Shown here piece after piece: positions 6,860 through 14,899 of a DNA stretch of 33,392 nt. The stretch's first letter is position 1. Every line of letters starts with the position of its first letter. The position numbers and the translations under genes were made by a program. Below the pieces are notes generated by a model, which saw nothing but the letters and a program-made list of their open reading frames with translations, was not told where the DNA came from and did no database searches. Source of the DNA: Candidatus Moduliflexus flocculans (GTDB taxonomy: Bacteria > Moduliflexota > Moduliflexia > Moduliflexales > Moduliflexaceae); the NCBI GenBank assembly GCA_000739515.1, contig DF820455.1:843219-876610 (forward strand). The letters are read 5' to 3'.

Positions 6860-7276
6860 TTACGCGAAAATCTGCGTCAGCGGCACGCGCAGGCCGAGCG
6901 CCTCATCTACGACATCGCCGTCAACGACATGCGTGTATTTTTCAGGACTTGTCCAGACCATCACCGACTGCCCATACGGTTGCACCAACCAACACGATTT
7001 CACGCCTGCTTGAAGATAGATCGCGAATTTATCAATAATCTCTTGCATTCCCTGCGTCGGCGATAGAATTTCGATGACTAATAATGGAATGTCTGTCATT
7101 TTCAGAATATCGCGATAATACGTCACTGGTCGTTTGGGATAAACGACCAAGTCTGGCACATAATCAGCGCCGTTGATGGTCAGCGTCAATTCGCTGAAGG
7201 CGGAAAATTCCGGCATCGCTTTGAAGATTGCGCCTAAATTGACCTGAATATATGCATGATTAAAGGATGGCGACAT
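6860..7276 (-). CDS. Uma2 family (DUF820) restriction-endonuclease-fold protein
   Basis: A 138-residue protein with the PD-(D/E)xK fold pattern of Uma2: VPDLVVYPKRP, VIEILSP and, downstream, IIDKFAIYLQAGVKSCWLVQP. Family members are usually about 180-200 residues. This one lacks the typical N-terminal stretch and begins near the GAIF helix, but AAGGTGAG seven to nine bases before the ATG supports it as a genuine start. Uma2 genes are abundant in repeat-rich genomes and their cellular role is unproven; links to mobile DNA have been suggested. It lies 21 bp upstream of the toxin-antitoxin remnant on the same strand. Confidence 0.85.
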   Translation of the reverse strand: MSPSFNHAYIQVNLGAIFKAMPEFSAFSELTLTINGADYVPDLVVYPKRPVTYYRDILKMTDIPLLVIEILSPTQGMQEIIDKFAIYLQAGVKSCWLVQPYGQSVMVWTSPEKYTHVVDGDVVDEALGLRVPLTQIFA

Positions 7277-7302
7277 GATAAAATCTCACCTTGAAAGATG
7301 TA

Positions 7303-7324
7303 GGTCGAAACTGTAGTTTCGACC
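7303..7324. repeat. Dispersed palindrome GGTCGAAAC family, copy 1
   Basis: GGTCGAAACT and AGTTTCGACC around a GT centre, between the Uma2 start and the binding-protein stop. The conserved surroundings (GATGT before, CATGAA after) match the second copy at 20788-20809, so this is a repeat family and not a chance hairpin. Confidence 0.75.
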
Positions 7325-7355
7325 GACATGAATAGCTGCCATGAGTCTGCGCGAC

Positions 7356-8441
7356 TCAGCGCGTCGCCTTCTTCCAGAACAATTCGAAGGCGGCGCGGGT
7401 CTTTTTATCCAGCATTGGCCAGGGGATCATCCGATCCTTAAAATAATTCGGATCATCCAAATGATAATAGGCGGCGAGTGCCGGGTCTATGCTGTCTTTG
7501 ATCGTCAGATTGACCGGAAAATACGCGCCTAAAATAATATTTTTCTGATAGTCCGGGCTGATGGCGAAATTGAGCCACTCTTCGGCGATTTTTTTCATCG
7601 TCGGATTGTCGCGTAGCGTATGGCTGATCAAAAAGCTGCCGATGCCGACAGACGTGCCTTCTTTCGGTTCTGCGAAGCGCCACTCTTCCCCTTTGGTTTT
7701 TAGTTCCTGGAATGAATAGCCCCACGCCGCTGCCAGCGCTTTGCCCTGAAGTTCAGCGGCGGTGTCGGTTGCCGTCCACATTGCGCCCGCGTTTTTGGCT
7801 AATACGGTCAATTTCTCCTGAAATTCCGGCGTGTTGATGGAGGCGAAATCACCGAGCTTGCTCTTATCCAACCCTAATGCCATGCCGGTAATCAGCGCGT
7901 TCAACTCATACACGCCGGAACTGATGGCGTATTTTCCGGCGTATTGCGGATCCCATAACACCGCCCAACTGATTGGCGGTTCAGTGAACATGGCGCTGTT
8001 ATAGGCTAACCCATACGGCGCGTAGGCATACGAGACGCCATACACGCTGTCGCCTTCGGTCAGATAATCAGGCTTTTGTAAGGCGGGAATGATGTCTTTG
8101 TAATTCGGGACGTTCGCCAAATCAACCGGCAGGACGAGCTTGCCGGAAATCAGTTTGAAATCCGGGTCTTTTGCAATGTTATGCGGACAACTGATGATCT
8201 CAACCGTTTTATTTTTCAGCGCTTGATAAATTTCTTTCGGCTCGACCCAGTAATTGACGGTGACGTTCAATTCCACCTGATATTTCTGCTGAATCATCTG
8301 CTTGAATTCGGCGACCGCTTGATCCGTCGTTGAGCCTTGCGTCATCAGCATTCGCAATTCTTCCGCGCCTGCTGTCCATACGATGCCTCCAAGCAGCAGC
8401 AAGATACTCAACAGGCATGACATATTGCGTCTGTTTTGCAT
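7356..8441 (-). CDS. Extracellular solute-binding protein, PotD/spermidine-putrescine type
   Basis: A 361-residue periplasmic binding protein. The signal peptide is MQNRRNMSCLLSILLLLGGI followed by VWTAGA, with likely cleavage before EELRML. The mature part has the two-lobe PotD-like layout: YGVSYAYAPYGLAYN, WAVLWDPQYAGKYAI, then SFLISHTLRDNPTMKKIAEEWLN and FPVN. Such proteins deliver polyamines, iron or similar small ligands to ABC permeases. The start at 8441 is chosen because AAGGAG lies nine bases upstream; the earlier in-frame ATG at 8459 has no ribosome binding site and would place the signal peptide off the N-terminus. No permease or ATPase genes are adjacent, so it is an orphan binding protein and its ligand is unknown. 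Confidence 0.85.
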   Translation of the reverse strand: MQNRRNMSCLLSILLLLGGIVWTAGAEELRMLMTQGSTTDQAVAEFKQMIQQKYQVELNVTVNYWVEPKEIYQALKNKTVEIISCPHNIAKDPDFKLISGKLVLPVDLANVPNYKDIIPALQKPDYLTEGDSVYGVSYAYAPYGLAYNSAMFTEPPISWAVLWDPQYAGKYAISSGVYELNALITGMALGLDKSKLGDFASINTPEFQEKLTVLAKNAGAMWTATDTAAELQGKALAAAWGYSFQELKTKGEEWRFAEPKEGTSVGIGSFLISHTLRDNPTMKKIAEEWLNFAISPDYQKNIILGAYFPVNLTIKDSIDPALAAYYHLDDPNYFKDRMIPWPMLDKKTRAAFELFWKKATR

Positions 8442-8587
8442 ATTCCGTTTCTCCTTCATCGTGATGGGTTATTAGGGATAAATGACACCGAACGTTATGG
8501 TCAGGAAAAAAGGTGTCTGACAGCTTGCTTACTACCTTCTTGAGGCGCGGCGACGCTCTCGCCATCGGCATAAATTCCACCATGTGT

Positions 8588-9820
8588 TTATCGCGACCGC
8601 GCCAACAAACTCAGAAGAGCGCCCAGCGCGAATAAGATAATATTCAAGATAAACGGCAAACTGCGATTCATTTCTGATAACTGCCCGGCAATCCAGCCGA
8701 ACGGCGAAGTAAAAACTAACATGACGCCCCATAAAATCGCCATAATTCGGGCGCGTTCTTTGGGATTAATCGTAATGACTGTCAATTTATCCACAAACGT
8801 GGTGGCGATCGGCACGCTGCACGCTTCCAAAATCGTTGCGAACAGCAAGAGCGCATAATTCTCGTGCGGAACGTTAATCAGCGCGATTTGGCTCAGAATT
8901 AATACCGAAAAGGCCGCCAATAATGGCTTGCGCACATCCATGTTGCGCAGTTTCGGCATCGCGAAAAAGAAAAAGAGGAGCATGACCAGCGAGCGGGCGA
9001 AATAATAATATGCTAAGTGTTTCGCGGGAATATGGAGTTTTTCTGTCACAAAGATTGACCAGAAGGTATTGCTGATCATCCAGCAAATATTGGTTAACAT
9101 CATCAAACCCGCCGTAAAAAGCGTGGCGGGCGTTTGCAGAATCTGCCGCAGCACGTCGGGCATTTCGCGCAAGACGGCAAAGAGCGGCTGGTGGCGCGTC
9201 GCTTCCATGCGAATAACGCCCTGCCGCGTTTCGGTGGCGAAGGCGTTCAACACTAAAAACTTCGCGGTCATCATGACGAACGCTAACAGGTAGAGGCCGC
9301 GTATCGTCGGCACGAGCGTGAATTTCGCGATCAGGACGCTGGCCAGCGGCGAGACAACAGCGACGATCTGCCCGGAAATATAGACCCAGGAATAAATATC
9401 CACCAGCAGGCGCGGGTCGGTGTCTTCCACTAACAGGCAGTTCCAGGAGTTGTGCGGCACGCGGTACATGGCGTTAATAATCGCGGCGATTAAAAAATGG
9501 GTGAAGTTCTGCGAGAACGCCCAGATCAGGCAGGGAATGCTCCAGGAAATCAGGTCGAACATCAGCGTGGCGCGTTTGCGGCCCAGCTTGTCGGTAATCG
9601 CGCCGCTCATCAATGTCCAAAAAATCTGGAACGTGATGCCAATGCTGGCAACGAGGCCGATCTGACTATCTTTTATGCCTAAAGTCAGCATAAAAATTGA
9701 GGTGTAAGGCGCATACAAATTGTAGGGGATTCCCCAGAGCGGCTCGGTATAGACACAGGCTCGCGCATTGCCGCGCAGGTCAATCAGGGTACGGATAAAT
9801 GGATGTGAAGTCAATGACAT
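8588..9820 (-). CDS. MFS transporter
   Basis: A 410-residue, 12-segment major facilitator of the inner membrane. The loop 2-3 motif A is recognisable as DKLGRKR (about residues 77-83). The N-terminal GNARACVYTEPLWGIPYNLY is characteristic of a branch of uncharacterised MFS proteins whose substrate I do not know. The ATG at 9820 is taken as the start; a TTG at 9829 is in frame, and no convincing ribosome binding site is visible for either. It lies 146 bp upstream of the binding-protein gene on the same strand, but the gap and the different transport chemistry give no firm functional link. Confidence 0.85.
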   Translation of the reverse strand: MSLTSHPFIRTLIDLRGNARACVYTEPLWGIPYNLYAPYTSIFMLTLGIKDSQIGLVASIGITFQIFWTLMSGAITDKLGRKRATLMFDLISWSIPCLIWAFSQNFTHFLIAAIINAMYRVPHNSWNCLLVEDTDPRLLVDIYSWVYISGQIVAVVSPLASVLIAKFTLVPTIRGLYLLAFVMMTAKFLVLNAFATETRQGVIRMEATRHQPLFAVLREMPDVLRQILQTPATLFTAGLMMLTNICWMISNTFWSIFVTEKLHIPAKHLAYYYFARSLVMLLFFFFAMPKLRNMDVRKPLLAAFSVLILSQIALINVPHENYALLLFATILEACSVPIATTFVDKLTVITINPKERARIMAILWGVMLVFTSPFGWIAGQLSEMNRSLPFILNIILFALGALLSLLARSR

Positions 9821-9952
9821 GTAAGACAAGAGGAGCGCAAAAGCGTGCTGTTGCGTTGCGGCAGAATCGCACTTTTTGTCCGACTTCGTCGGATCGCAAA
9901 AGCAAACTTTTACACTCCTTTGTGAAGATGAAGCGCATGAAATGTCATGCGA

Positions 9953-10435
9953 TTATTTTTTGTTGTCTAACACAATAAAACCTGGCTTTGCGGCGGCGTC
10001 CTGCGCTAACGGATTCAGTTTCAATACCGCCTCTTCTTCTTTTCGCATCAGTTCGCGTTCTTGCTGATATTCCTTTATTTCTTTGACCGTGACGACGTTC
10101 GCGGAAATATCAGCGACCACGCCGTTAAATTTGCCGATGATCGCGCCGACGCGAACCAGGTAGGTGTTGCCGTCCGGCGCGAGCAGCATGGCATGATTGC
10201 CAAGTTCGCCTAATACAATGCCAACCACGCGCAATTCGCCGAGCGTGTATGCCGCTAACGGATTCGCTGCCTCCGGCGTGAGCGGGTCTTGCAAGCCATC
10301 GCCGGCCTTCGGTTCCTGCGCTAACGGCGTAAACGGGTCGCGCGGTTCCGTCTGAGGCTCTGCGGCAAATGCGGCCAACGCCAGCAGACATGCGCATAAC
10401 ACACTGCACAACATGATGAACCCTTTTGTTTTCAT
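9953..10435 (-). CDS. pilP: PilP-like type IV pilus assembly protein
   Basis: A 160-residue exported protein. The signal segment is MKTKGFIMLCSVLCACLLAL followed by AAFA. Then come the PilP hallmarks: TEPRDPFTPL, and a C-terminal small beta domain with LRVVGIVLGELGNHAMLLAP, DGNTYLVRVGAIIGKFNG and ANVVTVKE. PilP links the inner-membrane PilMNO platform to the PilQ secretin. The start at 10435 has GGAGGG eight bases upstream. PilM, PilN, PilO and PilQ are not nearby, which is unusual because pilP normally sits in that operon. Here it follows two cyclic-nucleotide-binding genes on the same strand, hinting at regulation of surface structures (inference). A solitary paralogue or a GspC-like protein are alternatives. 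Confidence 0.75.
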   Translation of the reverse strand: MKTKGFIMLCSVLCACLLALAAFAAEPQTEPRDPFTPLAQEPKAGDGLQDPLTPEAANPLAAYTLGELRVVGIVLGELGNHAMLLAPDGNTYLVRVGAIIGKFNGVVADISANVVTVKEIKEYQQERELMRKEEEAVLKLNPLAQDAAAKPGFIVLDNKK

Positions 10436-10482
10436 AATTGTACCCTCCGGTTGAATGTTCATTGATATTGTTATGACAACCA

Positions 10483-10513
10483 CGTAGGGATGCGTGAAGA
10501 CCGCGCCCCTACG
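10483..10513. repeat. Short inverted repeat CGTAGGG/CCCTACG
   Basis: CGTAGGG (10483-10489) and CCCTACG (10507-10513) in the 99-bp gap between the two-domain cyclic-nucleotide protein and pilP. It may be a small dispersed repeat or an attenuating hairpin within the operon. Confidence 0.4.
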
Positions 10514-10534
10514 AATAGAATGATCCGTCCGCGC

Positions 10535-11938
10535 TTAAAATTCCAGTTCGGACGGCGGAATATTCGGGTGATAATAGGCCATCAGGCGCTGAAATGCGTC
10601 ATGCAGTGAATCTAACGTGTCGGTCGTGCGCTGGTGATGATACCGTTTCAGCATCTCGCCGACGCGGGGATATCGCCGGAGAATCGCTTCGAGATCAGGC
10701 TTCGAAAACCGCAGTAATTGCGTGTCGGTCGCGGCGATGACCGTCGCGTTGCGGCGTTCGTTGGTCAGGAGCGCCTGCTCGCCGAAAAAATCGCCGTCAT
10801 GCAGCGTGGCGAGCAGAAGTTGTTCGTCTTCACCGTCTGCGGATTTTGCGCCCTCTTGTTCTGACAGCAAGCGCGTATAGACTTCCACCGTCCCGGAGCG
10901 GATAATATACATATAATCGCCGACATCCCCTTCTGCCAGAATCACCGCGCCTTGTTTGAATTCCGTCGGCGATAGAAAATCGGCGATCTGCTGGCGTTCG
11001 CTGGTGTTCAGATGCGTAAACAGGGAAACATGCGCTAATTTGGTATCAATGAGCCGGCGCCGCGAGGTTTCGCGCAAGATTTCGGCGATGCTGGGATGTT
11101 TTTTGATCACGGTTGCCAGGACAGGTTTCGGGATTTCGATAATGCTGCACTCGCTCGCCGCCACGACAGAAGCGCCGCTGGGTTGATCCATTAACAAGGC
11201 GATTTCGCCGAAAAATTCCTGCGGCGCTAAGGTCGTCAGCACGCGAGCCTGATGCCCCTGCGCGGGCGTCACGATGCTGGCGTGTCCGTCTAAAATGACA
11301 AAGAGCGATTCCCCTTCGTGCGTTTCCGGCAAAATCACATCATCTGCCGCAAAAAACGAGACGCGCACATTTTCTTCGAGCCATTGCCGTTCCACCCAGG
11401 AGAGACAACGGAACACCGGATTGCGTTTCAGATGGGCGGCGATGTCTCCTTCCTCTCGCGCCTCGCCCTGGTGTTCGAAGGTCGTGCGCTGTTCATAGGG
11501 CAGCATTTCAAGCGTGTAGGTCTGATGCTGCAAGGCGTCTTCGGCATCGTCGTCAGACAAGGCGATTGGCTCAGAAAGGCGCGAGGTGACGCGATTGGAA
11601 ATTAATTTCGATTGAAAATAAAAATCGCCTAAATCCGCGGGAATCTCGTCGGTCTCTGGCGCTAACTGTTTGATCATCTGATGAACGGCGAGGGCTTTGA
11701 CGACTTCTCGGCGATGCGTATATTGGACGGCGGCGATAAAATATTCGTTTAACGCGGCGGCTTTATCGCCGAGCTGCACATAAAGTTTGCCGAGTTTTAA
11801 ATGCGCGTTTACGCTTAATGGCGAGGCTTTCGGCGTATTCGCAATCATGTTGTGGTAATACGCCATCGTTTTTTTGATCTGTTCTGCCAGAGCAGATGTT
11901 TCCTGGGGGGAAACCGAACGTTGTTCGTTTTTTGCCAT
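10535..11938 (-). CDS. TPR plus two cyclic-nucleotide-binding domains
   Basis: A 467-residue soluble protein with three parts. An N-terminal TPR-like helical repeat region (about residues 40-105; LKLGKLYVQLGDKAAALNEY) is followed by two Crp-type cNMP-binding domains at about 170-290 and 295-430. The phosphate-binding cassettes read FFGEIALLMDQPSGASVVA in the first and FFGEQALLTNERRNATVIA in the second. The Arg that contacts the cyclic phosphate is kept in the second domain (RNAT) but is Gly in the first (SGAS), so the first may not bind nucleotide. There is no DNA-binding or enzymatic domain, so it probably acts through protein contacts via the TPR. It starts 26 bp after the preceding cNMP gene, so the two are likely co-transcribed. 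Confidence 0.85.
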   Translation of the reverse strand: MAKNEQRSVSPQETSALAEQIKKTMAYYHNMIANTPKASPLSVNAHLKLGKLYVQLGDKAAALNEYFIAAVQYTHRREVVKALAVHQMIKQLAPETDEIPADLGDFYFQSKLISNRVTSRLSEPIALSDDDAEDALQHQTYTLEMLPYEQRTTFEHQGEAREEGDIAAHLKRNPVFRCLSWVERQWLEENVRVSFFAADDVILPETHEGESLFVILDGHASIVTPAQGHQARVLTTLAPQEFFGEIALLMDQPSGASVVAASECSIIEIPKPVLATVIKKHPSIAEILRETSRRRLIDTKLAHVSLFTHLNTSERQQIADFLSPTEFKQGAVILAEGDVGDYMYIIRSGTVEVYTRLLSEQEGAKSADGEDEQLLLATLHDGDFFGEQALLTNERRNATVIAATDTQLLRFSKPDLEAILRRYPRVGEMLKRYHHQRTTDTLDSLHDAFQRLMAYYHPNIPPSELEF

Positions 11939-11964
11939 ACCATGCCGTCCTTTGTCTGCGGCCC

Positions 11965-12447
11965 TCAGAGTGGGCGCAGCGGAAATTCATTGGCTTCAAC
12001 GCGCGCCTGAAAGCTCTGCTCGTCCATCTTGCGAAGGCGGCGGGAGACTTCGCGCCCCATATTCATTTGAATCATGGTGAATTGCTCGATATCTTTTTTG
12101 TAGATGCCAAAAATCGTTCCACACGAGAGCTTAATGGCGGTGCAAACGTTGAGCGCCACGACTGACGCTGTTCGTGGCCCAAGATCGATCAGCGCCATCT
12201 CGCCGAAACAATCGCCGTCATGCAGTTCCGTCAACACGTATTCCCGGTTTTTCCACAATTTCGTGACCGCCGCCCGGCCCTGTTCCAGGACAAACAGCGA
12301 GTTTCCGGCATCATGCTCATGAAAAAAATATTCTCCCGCTGATATTGTGATCATTTCGGCGGTCTTCAAGATAAATTCAAGAATATCTTCCCGAATTCCT
12401 CCGAAAATCGGCATATTTTGCAGCATACTCAACCGAGATTGACACAT
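11965..12447 (-). CDS. Stand-alone cyclic-nucleotide-binding domain protein
   Basis: A 160-residue protein made almost entirely of one Crp-type cNMP-binding domain: MLQNMPIFGGIREDILEFIL at the start and the phosphate-binding cassette DCFGEMALIDLGPRTASVVA, with its conserved Glu and Arg intact. There is no helix-turn-helix, so it is not a transcription factor by itself. The start at 12447 is set by GGAGGG eight to ten bases upstream; a longer frame starts further upstream without one. It is first in a same-strand run with the two-domain cNMP protein and pilP. It could sense cAMP made by the cyclase at 21382 (inference). Confidence 0.85.
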   Translation of the reverse strand: MCQSRLSMLQNMPIFGGIREDILEFILKTAEMITISAGEYFFHEHDAGNSLFVLEQGRAAVTKLWKNREYVLTELHDGDCFGEMALIDLGPRTASVVALNVCTAIKLSCGTIFGIYKKDIEQFTMIQMNMGREVSRRLRKMDEQSFQARVEANEFPLRPL

Positions 12448-12924
12448 AACGCCCTCCGCTTGGCCGTCTCGCGAGGTCACTCCATTGCGCGATGCCAGGC
12501 TGTTATGATGTCATCATTAGTGACAGACATCATGGCATGTCAAGGAATATTCTTCTGGCAAATAGAATTTCACGCGGCAGTGAGAGACTGAATGGCAACG
12601 CTGGTGAATCGAAGATTGAAGATGAGACGGCGGCCTTTCCCCGTATTAAACGGAGGGCCGCGACGCGCGGCGACGACCGGGGTGAGTCGTACCGAACAGC
12701 CTTGTTCAGCCATGACTGTCCTGGAGACAGTTACCCTCGCGAATACGCGAAATGTCAGAGAACGTTCGCGCAGGTGTCAGGGATCGGTTGACTGCAACAT
12801 GTTGGGGCGTTACACCTTGTCAAAACGCCAACGAATTGACCGCGTGATTCGTTGGTGTCCTCAAATGGTCTCAGGGAAGGGAACAAGGCGCAGGCAGGCA
12901 ATGATCCAGCAGTTTCTTCACTAC
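12448..12924. other. Non-coding gap beside the CRISPR array, rich in hairpins
   Basis: No open frame here looks like a protein: codon choice and composition are irregular, and candidates on both strands overlap. The stretch is GC-rich and holds several stem-loops, for example CCAACGAAT/ATTCGTTGG around 12828-12855, GGCC...GGGCC around 12632-12659, and CTGTCCTGGAGACAG near 12717. It could be a structured RNA or eroded coding DNA. No known RNA family is recognised. Confidence 0.4.
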
Positions 12925-13003
12925 CCCTGAAAGGGATTGAAACGCGGACGGGCGAGAGAGGAACAACTTCTCTCGCCCGTCCGCGTTTCAATCCCTTTCA
13001 GGG
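12925..13003. repeat. Long palindrome containing an inverted partial CRISPR repeat
   Basis: Two perfect 35-bp arms (12925-12959 and 12969-13003) separated by 9 bp. The right arm is the first 19 bp of the outermost CRISPR repeat plus 16 bp preceding it. The left arm is their reverse complement, so a half CRISPR repeat stands in inverted orientation at 12925-12943. It sits at the end of the array opposite the AT-rich leader-like flank. Confidence 0.9.
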
Positions 13004-14199
13004 CTGACGCTGTGTTGTGACCGGCGTGATTTCGCCCGCGTCATCGAAACAACGAGTTTCAATCCCTTTCAGGGCTGACGCTGTGTTGTGACGATTTTGA
13101 GGCATTCGACGCGCTTGTAAAGCAGATGATGTTTCAATCCCTTTCAGGGCTGACGCTGTGTTGTGACCTTCCCCTTCGGGCTGATACTGGACATCAAAAA
13201 TGTTTCAATCCCTTTCAGGGCTGACGCTGTGTTGTGACGGCCGAGGCGATTAAAGATTCCGTTCGCGCCGGGGGTTTCAATCCCTTTCAGGGCTGACGCT
13301 GTGTTGTGACATTTGTGGCAACCAATGTCAGCGTATGATCTTTCACTGTTTCAATCCCTTTCAGGGCTGACGCTGTGTTGTGACATTAGCGAGAGTTTTC
13401 TTTCTCAGGTACTCAGCGAGTTTCAATCCCTTTCAGGGCTGACGCTGTGTTGTGACCATGCCCAGTAAGTCTCGACGCGACGTCCAGGATGTTTCAATCC
13501 CTTTCAGGGCTGACGCTGTGTTGTGACCAGCAGCCTTCGCCATCTCTAACATTTTTTTTGTCCTCCGTTTCAATCCCTTTCAGGGCTGACGCTGTGTTGT
13601 GACGCGGACTTGGCAAGTCTCTGGCAATCTCGCTGATGTCTGGGTTTCAATCCCTTTCAGGGCTGACGCTGTGTTGTGACGAAGGAATAGATGATGAGGT
13701 TGCAATATTAAATTATGGAAGTTTCAATCCCTTTCAGGGCTGACGCTGTGTTGTGACCTTAGGCGATTTGGCGTCATTGCCGAATGGTGAGAGTTTCAAT
13801 CCCTTTCAGGGCTGACGCTGTGTTGTGACACGAACCGTACCGTCTTGCAGGTTTAGGTTCGTCGAAGTTTCAATCCCTTTCAGGGCTGACGCTGTGTTGT
13901 GACGCCCAAAGAAAATCATTATTACGTATGGCAAATATTGATGTTTCAATCCCTTTCAGGGCTGACGCTGTGTTGTGACGGGCGATGGGGACGGTCATCA
14001 ACGTCACAATCACGGGGTTTCAATCCCTTTCAGGGCTGACGCTGTGTTGTGACTTTGGTGTAAGGGGTAACTTTTTCTCATTCCATAGTTTCAATCCCTT
14101 TCAGGGCTGACGCTGTGTTGTGACTCATCAAAGAATAATGAAAGAAAATTTTTATAGGGTTGGTTTCAATCCCTTTCAGGGCTGACGCTGTGTTGTGAC
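12985..14199 (-). CRISPR. CRISPR array, 17 identical 37-bp repeats, 16 spacers
   Basis: On the plus strand each repeat starts GTTTCAATCCCTTTCAGGG and ends CTGTGTTGTGAC (37 bp). I count 17 copies, starting at 12985, 13056, 13131, 13202, 13274, 13348, 13420, 13491, 13567, 13644, 13721, 13793, 13867, 13943, 14017, 14088 and 14163, with no degeneracy seen. Spacers are 34-40 bp and all differ. Read on the minus strand the repeat ends ATTGAAAC, the common 8-nt crRNA 5' handle of type I and type III systems, so transcription is assigned to the minus strand with the leader at 14200-14500. No cas gene is in the window, so the subtype is open. The repeat contains the internal palindrome CCCTTTCAGGG, a weak processing hairpin. 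Confidence 0.97.
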
Positions 14200-14244
14200 T
14201 GCCCCCTCCGCAACCCCTGATTTTTCAATCAGTTAGATATCCAT

Positions 14245-14447
14245 TTCCGAGGATCGATCCAGTTCGGGGCAAAATCACCACATTTTCACCGGAAATTCAA
14301 TTTCCGACACATTCGTAACTCATTAAAAATCAAGACGTTACAACTTCCGAGGATCGATTTTTTCGAAAAACACCATAACCGCTGTCTTTACAAGGCGTTA
14401 CGCGAAATTTTACGATCCGTCAAAAAAAGAGCAACCGATCCTCGGAA
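14245..14447. promoter_or_regulatory. Repeated motif TTCCGAGGATCGAT in the CRISPR leader
   Basis: Two direct copies (14245-14258, 14345-14358) and one inverted copy missing its last two bases (14436-14447). Candidate binding sites for a regulator or for adaptation-related host factors; function unknown. Confidence 0.45.
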
Positions 14448-14682
14448 AAATCTCGTAAGTTCGCATAAAGAAAAGACTTCAAAAGTTATCAAACACTAAC
14501 CTTGCCTGAAGATGCCTGCTAATCAGGTATTGCGAAAAAACGATCTTGTAAAAAATTTCTAAATATTCTTTTCGATGTTTCGCCCAAAACTGTCAAGAAA
14601 AATGTTGCAAAAAGATTGTACGGATCCACGCAAAAATCTTGCGATACTGCATTCTTCACGAGGGTTGACACCAATACACGGA

Positions 14683-14815
14683 CAGGGCTGTTACGTTCTG
14701 AATTCCGCGAGGGCGGCGATGCTCCTCGTTCCACGCTCCGCGTCCCGTTTTCGCCGCAGAGCGGCGGGCTGGGGACATTCCACGCGGAGCGTGGAACGAG
14801 AACGTAACGGCCCTG
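14683..14815. mobile_element. Palindromic MITE-like element, family E
   Basis: A 133-bp element with ends CAGGGCTGTTACGTTCT and, read inward from the right, CAGGGCCGTTACGTTCT. Nested inside is a perfect 19-bp inverted repeat, CTCGTTCCACGCTCCGCGT at 14725-14743 and its complement at 14782-14800. The flanks CACGGA and CACGTA may be a 6-bp target duplication with one mismatch, which is weak. No coding capacity. Confidence 0.6.
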
Positions 14816-14899
14816 CACGTAGGGCGGGCTACCGGTGTATATTTTTTTTACGAAATCATGTACTAGACTCCGCGTCCCAGAGGGGCGTGTGAACGGCAT

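Larger units (their letters stand above)
14200..14899. other. CRISPR leader-like region and non-coding flank
   Basis: Positions 14200-14500 are AT-rich, directly abut the last repeat and are the likely leader. They hold TTCCGAGGATCGAT at 14245-14258 and again at 14345-14358, exactly 100 bp apart, and an inverted partial copy at 14436-14447. The perfect hairpin GGAAATTCAATTTCC lies near 14290. From 14500 to 14680 the DNA is AT-rich with no credible gene. A palindromic element (14683-14815) and a short spacer to ilvE follow. The small open frames here are not convincing. Confidence 0.65.

Noticed and set aside
12492..12930. Two overlapping plus-strand frames before the CRISPR array
   Set aside because: Odd composition, no ribosome binding site, no recognisable motif; one ends inside the CRISPR-related palindrome.
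12925..13021. tracrRNA-type element for a class 2 CRISPR system
   Set aside because: The anti-repeat is directly attached to the array as a perfect palindrome, no Cas9 or Cas12 is visible, and the ATTGAAAC repeat end is typical of class 1; kept only as one hypothesis in the findings.
14519..14899. Frames on both strands between leader and ilvE
   Set aside because: They run through the family E palindrome and look like arm translations rather than genes.
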